From the NCBI GenBank assembly GCA_025457865.1, contig JALOTP010000011.1, forward strand, positions 1 through 45,217: DNA of 45,217 bases, given 5' to 3'. The stretch comes from Thermoplasmatota archaeon (GTDB lineage Archaea; Thermoplasmatota; Penumbrarchaeia; Penumbrarchaeales; Penumbrarchaeaceae). This document shows positions 33,758 through 42,444 of this stretch, in pieces. Below the pieces are notes generated by a model. It saw only the letters and a program-made list of their open reading frames with translations. It had not been told where the DNA came from and ran no database searches. Every line of letters begins with the position of its first letter. Within the stretch, counting starts at the first letter, position 1. A program made the translations under genes and the position numbers.

Positions 33758-36436
33758 ATGGTGAACGATAATATACGGACAAGCGGGGCAATGGCCCTGG
33801 TCCTTATCCTTGTTACTGCAGGGTTCATGGGAACACTTATGGTACTACTGCCCGCAATGGGCGCGCCCGGAGATGACAAGCTCGATCCCATCCGGGACGA
33901 GGGCATGATCAAGAACCTGAACTTCGACCGCTCCTCTGCCTACAACACCTCGGAGCAGAAAGTGAACATATCCTGGGAACTGCCAGAGATGTGGGCCCCC
34001 GATATCGTGCTGACCGACCTCTGGGTCAGGATCTACAACACCATGGGCGGGTTCAATGTGTACATTCTCTGGTTGAACGGAACGACCTACGGCGGGGCAA
34101 TACCGGATTTCGTGATATGGGAGCTCTTCGAAGGTATGACCGCTCGGACAGACTATGTGATAAACGTCACCCTTGTCATCTACAGCAACATAGATGAGAA
34201 GTACTACGGGGACGGCGACGAATGGGTCTTCCCCATCTATGACGGTACCGATATGATACGGGAGATAGCTGCCAGCCCATCCACCGTTAGGAACGACGGG
34301 ACGGAGTGGACCAATGTCAGCTTCAGGGTCATGAGGACGGAGCTCGACATGGGAGCGCCCGACCTTCCCTTCATGTCCATTGTAAAGTACAACCTCTTCA
34401 GCGAAGCGACGGGTGAATGGGTTCTTCCGGAAGGTTTCGGACCCTTAGCACCTGTCCCCGCGGGGGTCAACATGCTGAGGGGCATGGAGGTCTCTGGAGG
34501 GTCCCTGATATACTGGTTCAACTGGACCATCCCACTCGACCAGCAGGTCGGACCTTACAGCCTTGCTTTGCATGTCATGGACGGCTGGAACTACACCGAG
34601 GAGGAGAACATGACCGTGCTGACGGTGGTGCTTAGGGAGCTACCCCCGGTCATGACGAACAGGTCCATCTACATGCATGAGGACTCCTTCGTGAACGTCA
34701 ACCTCAACGACCACTTCTCCGACCCCAACGGGCTTCCGTTGGTTTTCTGGGTCAACAGCTCACAGTTCGAGAATATCTCACTGGCATGGATGAGCACTGA
34801 TAAGGTGAACATCACCTCTGCTTCCGATTGGAGCGGAACCGAGGGGTTCACGATACGGGTCAACGACTCCGCGGGAAACAACGTTTCATTCGATATGACA
34901 GTTAACGTAATGCCCGTCCCCGACGACCTCAGGGCAGGGTCGCTGACCGAGAGGACCGTCCTGGTCCAAGAGGACCTGGGTTCTGCCGATTTCGATCCGA
35001 CCTCATTCTTCTACGACCCGGATGGTCCTAACTCAATCGTCGTTTCCCTTGGATGGACCTGGGCTAAGAACGAGACCAATGCAACCGTTAAGATGCCCAT
35101 ATGGACCTGGAACGATGGCAACTTCTCGGTCTCCATCAATTCCTCGACGCCGACCCAGGGCCGCGCAGTCATGGCCGCTGACCTTGAGAGCGGTTCCTTC
35201 ACCCTGCCTCTGACAGCTTGGGTCGGGGGCATGCCCATCCTCAACTCGACCATGGTGGTCGAGGTAACGCCCGTCAACGACGTTCCCCGACCGGTGTCCG
35301 ACGCGATCGAGATGGTCCGCAACCAGGTCCTTGCCCAGGACCTTAGGGAGCTCTTCTACGACCCTGACGGTCCCTTGAACGGTCTCAACTTCACGCTGGA
35401 TGTGACCATGACATCCGCTAACGTGACGATCTCCTACGACAATGCAACGTTCGAGATCACCATCACCCCTGAGATCAACTGGACAGGTATGACGACGTTC
35501 AAGGTGAACGCCACCGACGGTGTGGACCATGAGACCTACACGATGACGCTCCACGTGAACCTCCCGACCTACAGGATATCCGGGAAGGTCACTTATCAGG
35601 ACAGCGCCATGCACCTGGTGAACGTCTCTGCGGACAAGAAGGTCGCGACCCTCAGGATCGGCGCTCAGACCGTGACGACGGACAATGTGACATACTCCTA
35701 TATGCTGGTGCTTTCAGAGGGCACCTACACCGTCTCGATAACCCTTAACCTGCCCTCTGAAAAGCTCTACAATGAGAGCGCAAATAGGAGCGGATACCTG
35801 GTGCCGGCCATTAACGACATCGTACTCACCTCCGACCTTACCCGTGATATCCTCGTGGCATGGAAGGACCATATCGTGCAGAACATCGCGAACTGGTCCG
35901 ACCTGGACATAGAGAACGTACAGTTCAAAGAGGTCAAATCAGGATGGGATGTCGTCGTTCCGGTGAAGGATGAGGATAAGATCGGCTATGATGAGCTCAA
36001 CATAACGCTCATCATCAGGAACAAGGCCGGAAAGGATACCGACAACAACGAGTTCAAGATGGTCTGGAACTCCACTTCCAAGGAGTTCTCCGTTTCCCTT
36101 GACAAGGAGTCGCTCGAGAACGTGAGCGAAGGAAAGCTCGAGTACTACTTCAGGGATGGAATGGGGCACAAGTCCCCGGTCCAGAAGTTCGAGTTCAAGG
36201 AGAAGGACGAGGGTGCGGGAATAATCACCGTGATAGTCCTCATAGTGCTGATCATCCTTGTGCTCATAGCCCTCGTGTTCATAATGAGGAAGCCTTCGGA
36301 AGAGGAGGCAGAGGAGCCCGAGGCGAGCGAGGATGAGGCACCAGAGCCAAGATCATGCCCTGGATGCAACGAGAGCATTACCGATGCGGATGCCAAAGAG
36401 TGTCCCTACTGCGGTGAAGGGCTTTCGGAAGAGTGA
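33758..36436 (+). CDS. Anchored surface protein with cadherin-like repeats and cytoplasmic zinc ribbon
   Basis: 892 residues. Signal peptide at about 11-33 (MALVLILVTAGFMGTLMVLL). The extracytoplasmic part has beta-sandwich repeats, two of them cadherin/VCBS-like with the refrain VNLNDHFSDPNGLPLVFWV and LRELFYDPDGPLNGLNFTLD, and another near 600-670 like a carboxypeptidase-regulatory fold (YRISGKVTYQDSAMHLVNVS). It is rich in Asn-x-Ser/Thr, so it may be heavily glycosylated. One membrane helix (about 820-843) precedes an acidic stretch and a zinc ribbon: C867/C870 (CPGC) and C882/C885 (CPYC). A metal-binding tail inside the cell on a surface protein suggests a signalling or partner-docking role (inference). 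Shine-Dalgarno GGTGA is 5 nt before the ATG. Confidence 0.86.
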   Translation: MVNDNIRTSGAMALVLILVTAGFMGTLMVLLPAMGAPGDDKLDPIRDEGMIKNLNFDRSSAYNTSEQKVNISWELPEMWAPDIVLTDLWVRIYNTMGGFNVYILWLNGTTYGGAIPDFVIWELFEGMTARTDYVINVTLVIYSNIDEKYYGDGDEWVFPIYDGTDMIREIAASPSTVRNDGTEWTNVSFRVMRTELDMGAPDLPFMSIVKYNLFSEATGEWVLPEGFGPLAPVPAGVNMLRGMEVSGGSLIYWFNWTIPLDQQVGPYSLALHVMDGWNYTEEENMTVLTVVLRELPPVMTNRSIYMHEDSFVNVNLNDHFSDPNGLPLVFWVNSSQFENISLAWMSTDKVNITSASDWSGTEGFTIRVNDSAGNNVSFDMTVNVMPVPDDLRAGSLTERTVLVQEDLGSADFDPTSFFYDPDGPNSIVVSLGWTWAKNETNATVKMPIWTWNDGNFSVSINSSTPTQGRAVMAADLESGSFTLPLTAWVGGMPILNSTMVVEVTPVNDVPRPVSDAIEMVRNQVLAQDLRELFYDPDGPLNGLNFTLDVTMTSANVTISYDNATFEITITPEINWTGMTTFKVNATDGVDHETYTMTLHVNLPTYRISGKVTYQDSAMHLVNVSADKKVATLRIGAQTVTTDNVTYSYMLVLSEGTYTVSITLNLPSEKLYNESANRSGYLVPAINDIVLTSDLTRDILVAWKDHIVQNIANWSDLDIENVQFKEVKSGWDVVVPVKDEDKIGYDELNITLIIRNKAGKDTDNNEFKMVWNSTSKEFSVSLDKESLENVSEGKLEYYFRDGMGHKSPVQKFEFKEKDEGAGIITVIVLIVLIILVLIALVFIMRKPSEEEAEEPEASEDEAPEPRSCPGCNESITDADAKECPYCGEGLSEE

Positions 36437-36468
36437 AGGAGATCTTTCAGGTCCGTCCTGAAGACATA

Positions 36469-36505
36469 CCCCCGCACAATACCGGTGCGGGGGCTCAATA
36501 TTTTT
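36469..36505 (+). terminator. Strong GC hairpin followed by T-rich tail
   Basis: CCCCCGCAC (36469-36477) pairs perfectly with GTGCGGGGG (36485-36493) around a 7-nt loop. CTCAATATTTTTC follows. This is the best terminator-like hairpin in the window, about 30 bases after the stop of the zinc-ribbon surface protein. Confidence 0.65.
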
Positions 36506-36583
36506 CAAATAAATTAATTCTAACGTTCATTTTTTATCCAAGCATACCGCTTCGAGCTCAAACCCTATGGAGGGATGCTCGAA

Positions 36584-37648
36584 ATGGTCCAAGAGGTCGT
36601 CACCGAATCCATGAAGAGGGAGGTCTGGAGACGGGATGACTTCACATGCAGGTACTGTGGAAGGATCGTCGTCTGGGAGGACCTCAGGATCGTTTCCGCT
36701 TCAGAAAAGGAAGGCAATGAAAAAGCAGGGTTGGATGGTTACATATCCGTATGTTCGAAGTGCCAGGACGAGGGAAAGAGCGAACCAGTTCCTGATGAAG
36801 GGGACCGAAGGCTCCTCAAGTTCAAGAGGGAAATGGAGGAGCTCTCGGCATCTGAGGGAGATATGGTCCTAGATAGGGACCGAAAGTCAGGAAAACTGGC
36901 CCTGGAAAAGAAGATAGAGGACCTTGGGCTTGAGAACCAGAGGCTCATAGGCGAGCTGAACGACAAGACAGCTATGGCCATAGCATACAAGAAGAAGCTC
37001 GACAGGGCACTGCAGGACCTCGAGAACAACAGGAAGAGGACCGAGAACGAGGTAGCCCTGAAGGTCAGGGACAGGACGAAGGGCCTGGCCCTGTCCATTA
37101 TGGGTTCTATAGAGGACCTGGACCGGGCCATGAAGGACTCAGAGAAGAGAAGGTCAGACCCCAAGACGCTGGATGGGTTCATCGTTGGTCTCAAGGGCAT
37201 CAGGAAGGCTTTGATATCACAGCTATCGAACAGCGGGATAGAGGTCGTGGACCCGCTCGGGGCGCCCTTCGATCCCAACTTCCATGAGGCCCTTGGCTCC
37301 ATAGAGGACAAGAGCAAACCTTCGGACACGATCGTCATGGTGATGTCACCCGGGTGCCTCCTTGACGGCAAGGTGTTGAGACCGGCCCGGGTCATGGTAT
37401 CGAAAGGCGGGCCGAAGAGGCCTAAGGAAAAGCCCTCTTCGACCAGAGAGAGGACTGACACTGCCATTGAGTCCGATGAGACAATGGAGTGTACGGATGA
37501 GGAGGATTGGGGGTCAGAAAAGGATGCCCAAGCGATGGAAAATGGTGGACCCGCCATGCAACTGGGACCTTCCACTAACGGTGACAAGGCGGGTGATGTC
37601 GCTGTAAAGAAGGTGGCCCTTAAAAGATGCAGGAAGAAGAAAGCATAG
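36584..37648 (+). CDS. Zinc-finger (degenerate HNH-like) - GrpE fusion
   Basis: 354 residues from the ATG at 36584. The first ~65 residues look like an HNH-type treble-clef finger: EVWRRDDFTCRYCGR (C22, C25) and ISVCSKCQDEG (C57, C60). The catalytic histidines of HNH nucleases are missing (RIVSAS where DHxxP is expected), so it should bind zinc or nucleic acid but not cut. Residues 85-160 are a long coiled coil, and 160-275 match GrpE: LALSIMGSIEDLDRAM, ALISQLSNSGIEVVDPLGAPFDPNFHEAL and DTIVMVMSPGCLLDGKVLRPARVMVSK. GrpE releases ADP from DnaK. The C-terminal ~80 residues are charged and low-complexity with a basic end (KRCRKKKA). GGAGGG at 36569-36574 is better spaced for ATG 36584 than for ATG 36575. 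An unusual fusion; dnaK is not in the window. Confidence 0.83.
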   Translation: MVQEVVTESMKREVWRRDDFTCRYCGRIVVWEDLRIVSASEKEGNEKAGLDGYISVCSKCQDEGKSEPVPDEGDRRLLKFKREMEELSASEGDMVLDRDRKSGKLALEKKIEDLGLENQRLIGELNDKTAMAIAYKKKLDRALQDLENNRKRTENEVALKVRDRTKGLALSIMGSIEDLDRAMKDSEKRRSDPKTLDGFIVGLKGIRKALISQLSNSGIEVVDPLGAPFDPNFHEALGSIEDKSKPSDTIVMVMSPGCLLDGKVLRPARVMVSKGGPKRPKEKPSSTRERTDTAIESDETMECTDEEDWGSEKDAQAMENGGPAMQLGPSTNGDKAGDVAVKKVALKRCRKKKA

Positions 37649-37715
37649 ATCCCACTCCTCTGGCTGTAGTCAATATGTCCTTTGATTTCTATTATTTCGA
37701 TATTCTTCGGATAAT

Positions 37716-37724
37716 ACTTAAATC
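37716..37724 (+). promoter_or_regulatory. TATA box of the CarboxypepD-repeat protein gene
   Basis: TACTTAAAT is centred about 26 nt before 37746. The short leader contains AAAGGTGA, a Shine-Dalgarno with suitable spacing to the ATG at 37761. Confidence 0.45.
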
Positions 37725-37760
37725 CTTTAAGAATCGATGGGACAGGAAAGGTGAAGCCGT

Positions 37761-40700
37761 ATGTTGTCCAGACCAAGGTCCGCTATCGTACTGACCATAG
37801 CCCTCCTGGCCGTGTCCATGGTGATGGTCCTGGTCCCGGGGGCCCAAGGGGATGGGGAGGTCGGCATCATTTCAGGCAGGGTCTTTGACAGTGCGTCCCT
37901 TCTACCTTTGAGCGGTGCCATGGTGGTCCTTGACGGTAATTCCACCATGTGGATGACCGGACACAACGGAGATTATGCCATCCCCGATGTCCTGCTTGGC
38001 ATCCACAGGGTAAGGGCTTTCATAGACGGTTACGATGCCAAGAGCTATGAGTTGAACCTCAGCGGACCATCTGCGACGCAGGACATCTACCTTGAACCTT
38101 CAACGGCACCTGTTATAGGAGCCTTGAGGGGCAGTATCGTGCTGGAAAGGACCTACGGAGAGACCGATGCGGACGATGCAGCTGTCATAATCAAGGACCT
38201 TGACAGAACTGAGATCAAGGAGGTGGTCATCGACGTGACAGGGTCCGGGCTTTCCGGCGAGTATTCCGCATCTGTCCTTCCCGGGAACATTTCCGTCCAG
38301 GGTTTGGCCTACGGTCATATGCCCTCCATACCTGTTGATGTACTGGTCCTTCCCGGAAGCGTCTCATACCTCGATATCGTCCTGAGGACCTCTAAAGGGA
38401 CCGGGACAGTGCTTAAGGGGACCGTTCGGGATGCCTCATCCGGTGCGCCTGTCGGAAATGCCACTGTGGTGGCCCGTTGCAAGGAAAATGGGATGACATA
38501 TTCATTTGCGGCAGGTCCTTCCGGGGAATATTTCTTCTCAGGGCCCGCTATGGGGGAATACATTGTGGTCGCTTTCGGATCGGGATATCATTCCGGGAGC
38601 GGGGCCGGGGAGGTCGATGAGGGCAGCCCAACGACCATAGATATCGAATTGGATGTTCTTGATGATCCATCGGAGCGCTCCTCTTTCATATGGGGGCTGA
38701 TAAGCTCTGACGGTTCTCCTTCGACGGATGCCTGGGCCTTCACATCGATGGGAAGCCACATGAAGGCTGGTCTCCATGGGATCGACGGACTCTATCTCTT
38801 CGAAGGCATGGACGGCCTCAAGCATAGGGTCGGTGCATGGGCTTCCGATAGGTACGCTGAAACGGTCTCTCTTGACGTCCCTGCCGGATCGGCAGTGAGA
38901 CAGGACTTCCATCTGGGACGGATGGAGAACACCTCCCAGGGAAGTTCATTGGTGCTCTTACAGGTAACAGACGGTTCGGCCGAAAATGTCCACCTTGGCG
39001 GTGCATCCGTTACCTTGTTCAAGACGGACCGGTCGACAGGCATGGTCGAACGCTCCAGGACCCTGGACCTGCCGCTTGACGGTACGATGGGGGTCCTGTT
39101 CCCTGTCCCGTCCGACTCCAATTACAGGGTTAGGGCGGTCCTTAACGGACATATCCTTGAGAACCTCACGGTCGATGGCAGGCCGGAAGTGCTCTTGCCC
39201 GATGACGGGTTCCTTATCCTTGGCAACAGGTTGAACGCTCTCGAGCTCAGGATGTCCAGGACCAATACGACTGGTCCCAATTGCACGCTTTGGGGGTTCG
39301 CCGCCTCTGACATCCTGGGAGGCCGCCCGGTGCCAGGAGCGGCCGTCTTCTTGAACAGGGGACATAACATCCTTTCGTATACGGACGAGGCAGGCATATA
39401 CGAGTTCCAGGTGACCCCGGGCGAAGTGGACCTTCTGGCAGCATATCCTGGGTCATACGGTCACTCAGCATACGACCATTCATCGGGGGAGTGGCAGGTG
39501 GGGGATTTTCAAGGGACCATGGGCAACGGTGAGACACGCAGGGTGGACCTGGTGTTCCAGGTGAGGAACACCGAGGATTCGACCATAGCAGGCAGGATCG
39601 TGGACCATGGCACAGGCGACGGTGTCCAAGGGTTCGATGTATCGATCAGGACCACTGAGACGGCGATGCCTGAACAGAGGACCGGCCCCGGCGGATTGTT
39701 CCATTTCACACCTGTAAAGGACCTGGTCCGTCCCTGGAGGGTCCTGGGCGGTTCCCCTGGTTATCGCGTGGTCAGGGTCGATAGGAGGGCCATACCGGAC
39801 GGCCCAACGACCACAGGGATAGATTTCCCATTCGAGCTGACGGTCGCTGCATCTACCCTTGTATGGATCGATATCTATGTTGAAAAGAGATCGCCGGAAG
39901 AGTTGGCCCAGGCTGTCCTGTGGGGCTTTGTTCGGAAGGCGAGCACATCCGGCGCTCCGGTCCAGGGGGCGTACGTCTCGTTGTCGCCTTCTATCGATGG
40001 GCAGAACTTTACCGACGAAGATGGGAGCTTCTCTTTAAGGCTCACTCCGGGAAGTTACGAGATGACAACTCTAATCCCTGGGATATCATCGATGTTCAAT
40101 CATGACCTTGCATCCGATACCTGGTCCCAGGGGCCATGGTCGGGTGCATTGAGGGCGGGCGAGGAACGCAGGGTCGATATCGTTCTGAACACAGGGGACG
40201 AGGGCACATCCACCATTGCCGGAAGGGTGCTTCTGGGCGATGGGTCCTTGGTGGATGGGTTCAGGCTCAAGGCGAGGACGCTGTCTGGGTCCATGCCCAC
40301 AGTTATTTCGACCAACGGCCGTTTCATGTTCTCACCGATATCTGACCTTGATGGTCCGTGGACCATATCAGGAGATAGCGCCGAGCATATGGTCACAAGG
40401 GTCGAACATAGGGTGCTGCCCGGTACGGTCCCGAGCGTCCAGGCGTCCCTGCCCTTGACCTATCAGGTCCCGGCCGGGTCCGTTCTCTGGGTGGACGTAT
40501 TCGTGAACATGACCTCGTCCGTCAAGGACGGTCATATAGTGGGACAAGTGCTTGAGCCGTACTCATATAGGGCGCTCGAGGCCGTTACAGTGCTCGTAAG
40601 TTCGGACATGGATGGTGACATTACGGTCCGGACCACCATTTCGGGGAGCGATGGTACTTTCGAGCTCTATTTGCCGGCAGGGGCATATCAATTGAAATTG

Positions 40701-41219
40701 GTCAAGGACGGGTACTCGATGCATTCAATAGCGGTCGAGATCGGAAATGGCCAGGAGCTAATCGAAAGGTTCTTCCTTGTCCCGGATGGGACCCAGGGCG
40801 GGAAGGCGACATTGTTCAGGTTCCTGGATTCGGTCAAGGGAACGCCCGTCAAGGAGCTGAAGGTGCAGATAGGGGGCATAGGTGCTTTCGTCACCGATGA
40901 GGATGGGCAGGTCAGGATCGAGATACCGTTCTCGGGAAACTACACCTTCACGGTGTCGGGGTCCGTCGAGGGTATTGAGAGCGTTGCATCGGGGAACATA
41001 ACGTTCGGGACCGACGGGACGCTCCGCATAGCTCCGGGCGACGAGTACATTTTCACGATGAGGCCCTACGTCCAGAAAGGCACCGAAAAGGGGTCAGGAA
41101 TGAACCAACCTCTCCTTATAGGGTTGATAGCGGGCATATTGATAGCTCTGGTGGTCGGGCTAATAATAGGCCTCCTGATATCCAGGAGGCCAAAGGAGAT
41201 GGCCTTCTTCGAGGAATGA
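37761..41219 (+). CDS. Anchored surface protein made of carboxypeptidase-regulatory-like repeats
   Basis: 1152 residues. Signal peptide at about 8-30 (IVLTIALLAVSMVMVLVPGA). At least five CarboxypepD_reg-like (prealbumin-like) domains follow, opened by GIISGRVFDSASLLPLSGA, VLKGTVRDASSGAPVGNA, LWGFAASDILGGRPVPGA, LWGFVRKASTSGAPVQGA and IVGQVLEPYSYRALEAV. Two ~200-residue modules, about 508-712 and 715-920, are internal duplicates: each runs LWGF, then GETRRVD or GEERRVD, STIAGR, and LVWIDIYV or LWVDVFV. One membrane helix near the end (LIGLIAGILIALVVGLIIGLL) and a short tail anchor it. Such folds act as rigid spacers or binding modules in surface proteins; no catalytic domain is visible. Confidence 0.88.
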   Translation: MLSRPRSAIVLTIALLAVSMVMVLVPGAQGDGEVGIISGRVFDSASLLPLSGAMVVLDGNSTMWMTGHNGDYAIPDVLLGIHRVRAFIDGYDAKSYELNLSGPSATQDIYLEPSTAPVIGALRGSIVLERTYGETDADDAAVIIKDLDRTEIKEVVIDVTGSGLSGEYSASVLPGNISVQGLAYGHMPSIPVDVLVLPGSVSYLDIVLRTSKGTGTVLKGTVRDASSGAPVGNATVVARCKENGMTYSFAAGPSGEYFFSGPAMGEYIVVAFGSGYHSGSGAGEVDEGSPTTIDIELDVLDDPSERSSFIWGLISSDGSPSTDAWAFTSMGSHMKAGLHGIDGLYLFEGMDGLKHRVGAWASDRYAETVSLDVPAGSAVRQDFHLGRMENTSQGSSLVLLQVTDGSAENVHLGGASVTLFKTDRSTGMVERSRTLDLPLDGTMGVLFPVPSDSNYRVRAVLNGHILENLTVDGRPEVLLPDDGFLILGNRLNALELRMSRTNTTGPNCTLWGFAASDILGGRPVPGAAVFLNRGHNILSYTDEAGIYEFQVTPGEVDLLAAYPGSYGHSAYDHSSGEWQVGDFQGTMGNGETRRVDLVFQVRNTEDSTIAGRIVDHGTGDGVQGFDVSIRTTETAMPEQRTGPGGLFHFTPVKDLVRPWRVLGGSPGYRVVRVDRRAIPDGPTTTGIDFPFELTVAASTLVWIDIYVEKRSPEELAQAVLWGFVRKASTSGAPVQGAYVSLSPSIDGQNFTDEDGSFSLRLTPGSYEMTTLIPGISSMFNHDLASDTWSQGPWSGALRAGEERRVDIVLNTGDEGTSTIAGRVLLGDGSLVDGFRLKARTLSGSMPTVISTNGRFMFSPISDLDGPWTISGDSAEHMVTRVEHRVLPGTVPSVQASLPLTYQVPAGSVLWVDVFVNMTSSVKDGHIVGQVLEPYSYRALEAVTVLVSSDMDGDITVRTTISGSDGTFELYLPAGAYQLKLVKDGYSMHSIAVEIGNGQELIERFFLVPDGTQGGKATLFRFLDSVKGTPVKELKVQIGGIGAFVTDEDGQVRIEIPFSGNYTFTVSGSVEGIESVASGNITFGTDGTLRIAPGDEYIFTMRPYVQKGTEKGSGMNQPLLIGLIAGILIALVVGLIIGLLISRRPKEMAFFEE

Positions 41220-41580
41220 ACCGAAAGTGTGTATTCAGGTCAAGTATAGGTAATGGTCCTGTCCTCTTTCAGATCGGCGATCATCTTCTCAAAGGTCCCC
41301 GCTATGTTCTTCCCTTTAACATCTGGCTATCTATCCTCTGATCGTTTCTCAAGTAAGGATCAAACATGGATTTGGTTCATACCGATCCCCCACTCCCCAA
41401 AGGAAGGAAAATTTATCTGTCGGAAATGTACTACGGTCTTAGATCCGGAGGTATGAGAAAAGAAACAAGGATGGCAAATGATGGAGGGTAGAAAAATGAT
41501 TCCGAGTCTTAGCCGGAGAAGGAATTTCGAATAATCGAAGTTATAGGACAATACCTGTTATCCATTGAAAAAGTGGTAAA
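41220..41580 (+). other. Gene-free stretch holding repeat copy 1
   Basis: Apart from the direct repeat, this stretch has no convincing coding sequence. A 67-codon frame at 41253-41456 looks accidental; its last 15 residues are the repeat's CRKC peptide. Composition turns AT-rich from about 41520. Confidence 0.4.
41404..41526 (+). repeat. Direct repeat, copy 1
   Basis: Bases 41404-41453 are identical to 42220-42269 (50 bp), and 41483-41507 are identical to 42299-42323. Spacing is the same in both copies until a 1-nt indel near 41508. The copies are 816 bp apart and flank the AT-rich 166-residue gene. One frame reads FICRKCTTVLDPEV, like a zinc-knuckle, but meets a stop at once in this copy. 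GGAAAATTTATC could be a TATA box and CCGGAGGT a Shine-Dalgarno. It is either a duplicated leader/promoter or a remnant of a gene. Confidence 0.75.
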
Positions 41581-42081
41581 ATGACAATTATTATATTTTT
41601 TATACCATTAGGAATAGTCATTTTACCATGGATATTGATCATTATATATTCACAAAGGAAAGCAGGGGAAAGAAAAAAGATATATGAGAAAATATTGAAA
41701 AGTAGAAAATTCATATCACAAGGTCGCTGGTATCCTATTAGGTATTGTTCCGAGGAAAGATTTCCGAAATTCTGGAAATTTTTTCCATGGGAGGCTGCAG
41801 GGATATTATATTTAGGTAAAGAGAAGGTTGTTTTTCTTGGTGAGTCGTCCTCAAAGAGAAATATTGAACTTGAATTTAATATTAGAAATTCTAATGTTAA
41901 TTGGTTAGGGAAAAAAATCAATAATGGGGGACTATCATGGTTATTAATCACCTTTCAAGGAAAAAAGCATTATTTCACTTCAGAAACTGGAACGACCATT
42001 ATTGGATCAAAATTTAAAACAAAACAAATTTTTACTACACTAGGAGATATTAGTAGACCCGGTAATCCAAACTCCCGATAA
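41581..42081 (+). CDS. Small membrane-anchored protein of unknown function, AT-rich
   Basis: 166 residues. One N-terminal membrane helix (about 2-23, IIIFFIPLGIVILPWILIII), then a basic cytoplasmic-type linker (QRKAGERKKIYEKILKSRK). The remaining ~120 residues look like one beta-rich domain that could be PH/GRAM-like (AAGILYLGKEKVVFLGES followed by IELEFNIRNSNVNWLG). I do not recognise the family. Base composition and Asn/Lys/Ile content differ strongly from the genes up to 41.2 kb, suggesting acquired DNA. It lies between the two direct-repeat copies. The only visible Shine-Dalgarno is weak (AGTGGT). Confidence 0.65.
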   Translation: MTIIIFFIPLGIVILPWILIIIYSQRKAGERKKIYEKILKSRKFISQGRWYPIRYCSEERFPKFWKFFPWEAAGILYLGKEKVVFLGESSSKRNIELEFNIRNSNVNWLGKKINNGGLSWLLITFQGKKHYFTSETGTTIIGSKFKTKQIFTTLGDISRPGNPNSR

Positions 42082-42219
42082 TGTAAGAACTATGTCCTCT
42101 CAAACTCCCTTGTTATGTAACTTTATAACTCTATAGTTAGATCTTAGTTTACTTTGCTTCCCCTACTACTGGGTTGACCTGCGCCTATCCAGACAGGGCT
42201 TTCACCTCCCCCCCCAAGA
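42082..42219. other. Gap between the small membrane gene and repeat copy 2
   Basis: No gene is seen. The half nearest the repeat (about 42165-42210) is more GC-rich than its surroundings, containing GGGTTGACCTGCGCC and a C-run, and looks like a foreign scrap; I cannot identify it. It may be the end of a lost mobile element. Confidence 0.3.
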
Positions 42220-42342
42220 AAGGAAAATTTATCTGTCGGAAATGTACTACGGTCTTAGATCCGGAGGTAAGAAAAAAGATACAAGGTTGGTGAACGAAGG
42301 AGGGTAGAAAAATGATTCCGAGTTTAGCCGGTAAAGGCAAAT
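42220..42342 (+). repeat. Direct repeat, copy 2
   Basis: Second copy of the element at 41404. In this copy the frame continues further: FICRKCTTVLDPEVRKKIQGW, then a stop, then KEGRKMIPSLAGKGKLITRKG and on to YCFTEGYPICAL. That looks like a zinc-binding protein tail with one in-frame stop, so a decayed gene fragment is possible. The copy ends about 100 bp before the TTG start at 42445 and could also act as its promoter and leader. Confidence 0.75.
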
Positions 42343-42444
42343 TAATAACAAGAAAGGGCATTTATTGTTTTACCGAGGGGTACCCTATTTGTGCGCTATG
42401 AACAGTATTTTAATAATAATTTACAAATAAAGAGGTCGGTCTCA

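Noticed and set aside
36739..37776. 345-codon minus-strand frame over the GrpE fusion
   Set aside because: Ser-rich shadow; the plus strand encodes recognisable GrpE blocks.
41253..41456. 67-codon frame ending in the CRKC peptide
   Set aside because: Its body has no protein-like pattern and no ribosome site; only the repeat part is interesting and is reported as repeat.
42160..42219. Group II intron or insertion-sequence end
   Set aside because: The GC-richer scrap vaguely recalls such ends, but I cannot match any conserved domain or terminal repeat.
42398..42430. ATG 42398 as start of the right-edge gene
   Set aside because: It is in another frame and stops after about ten codons.
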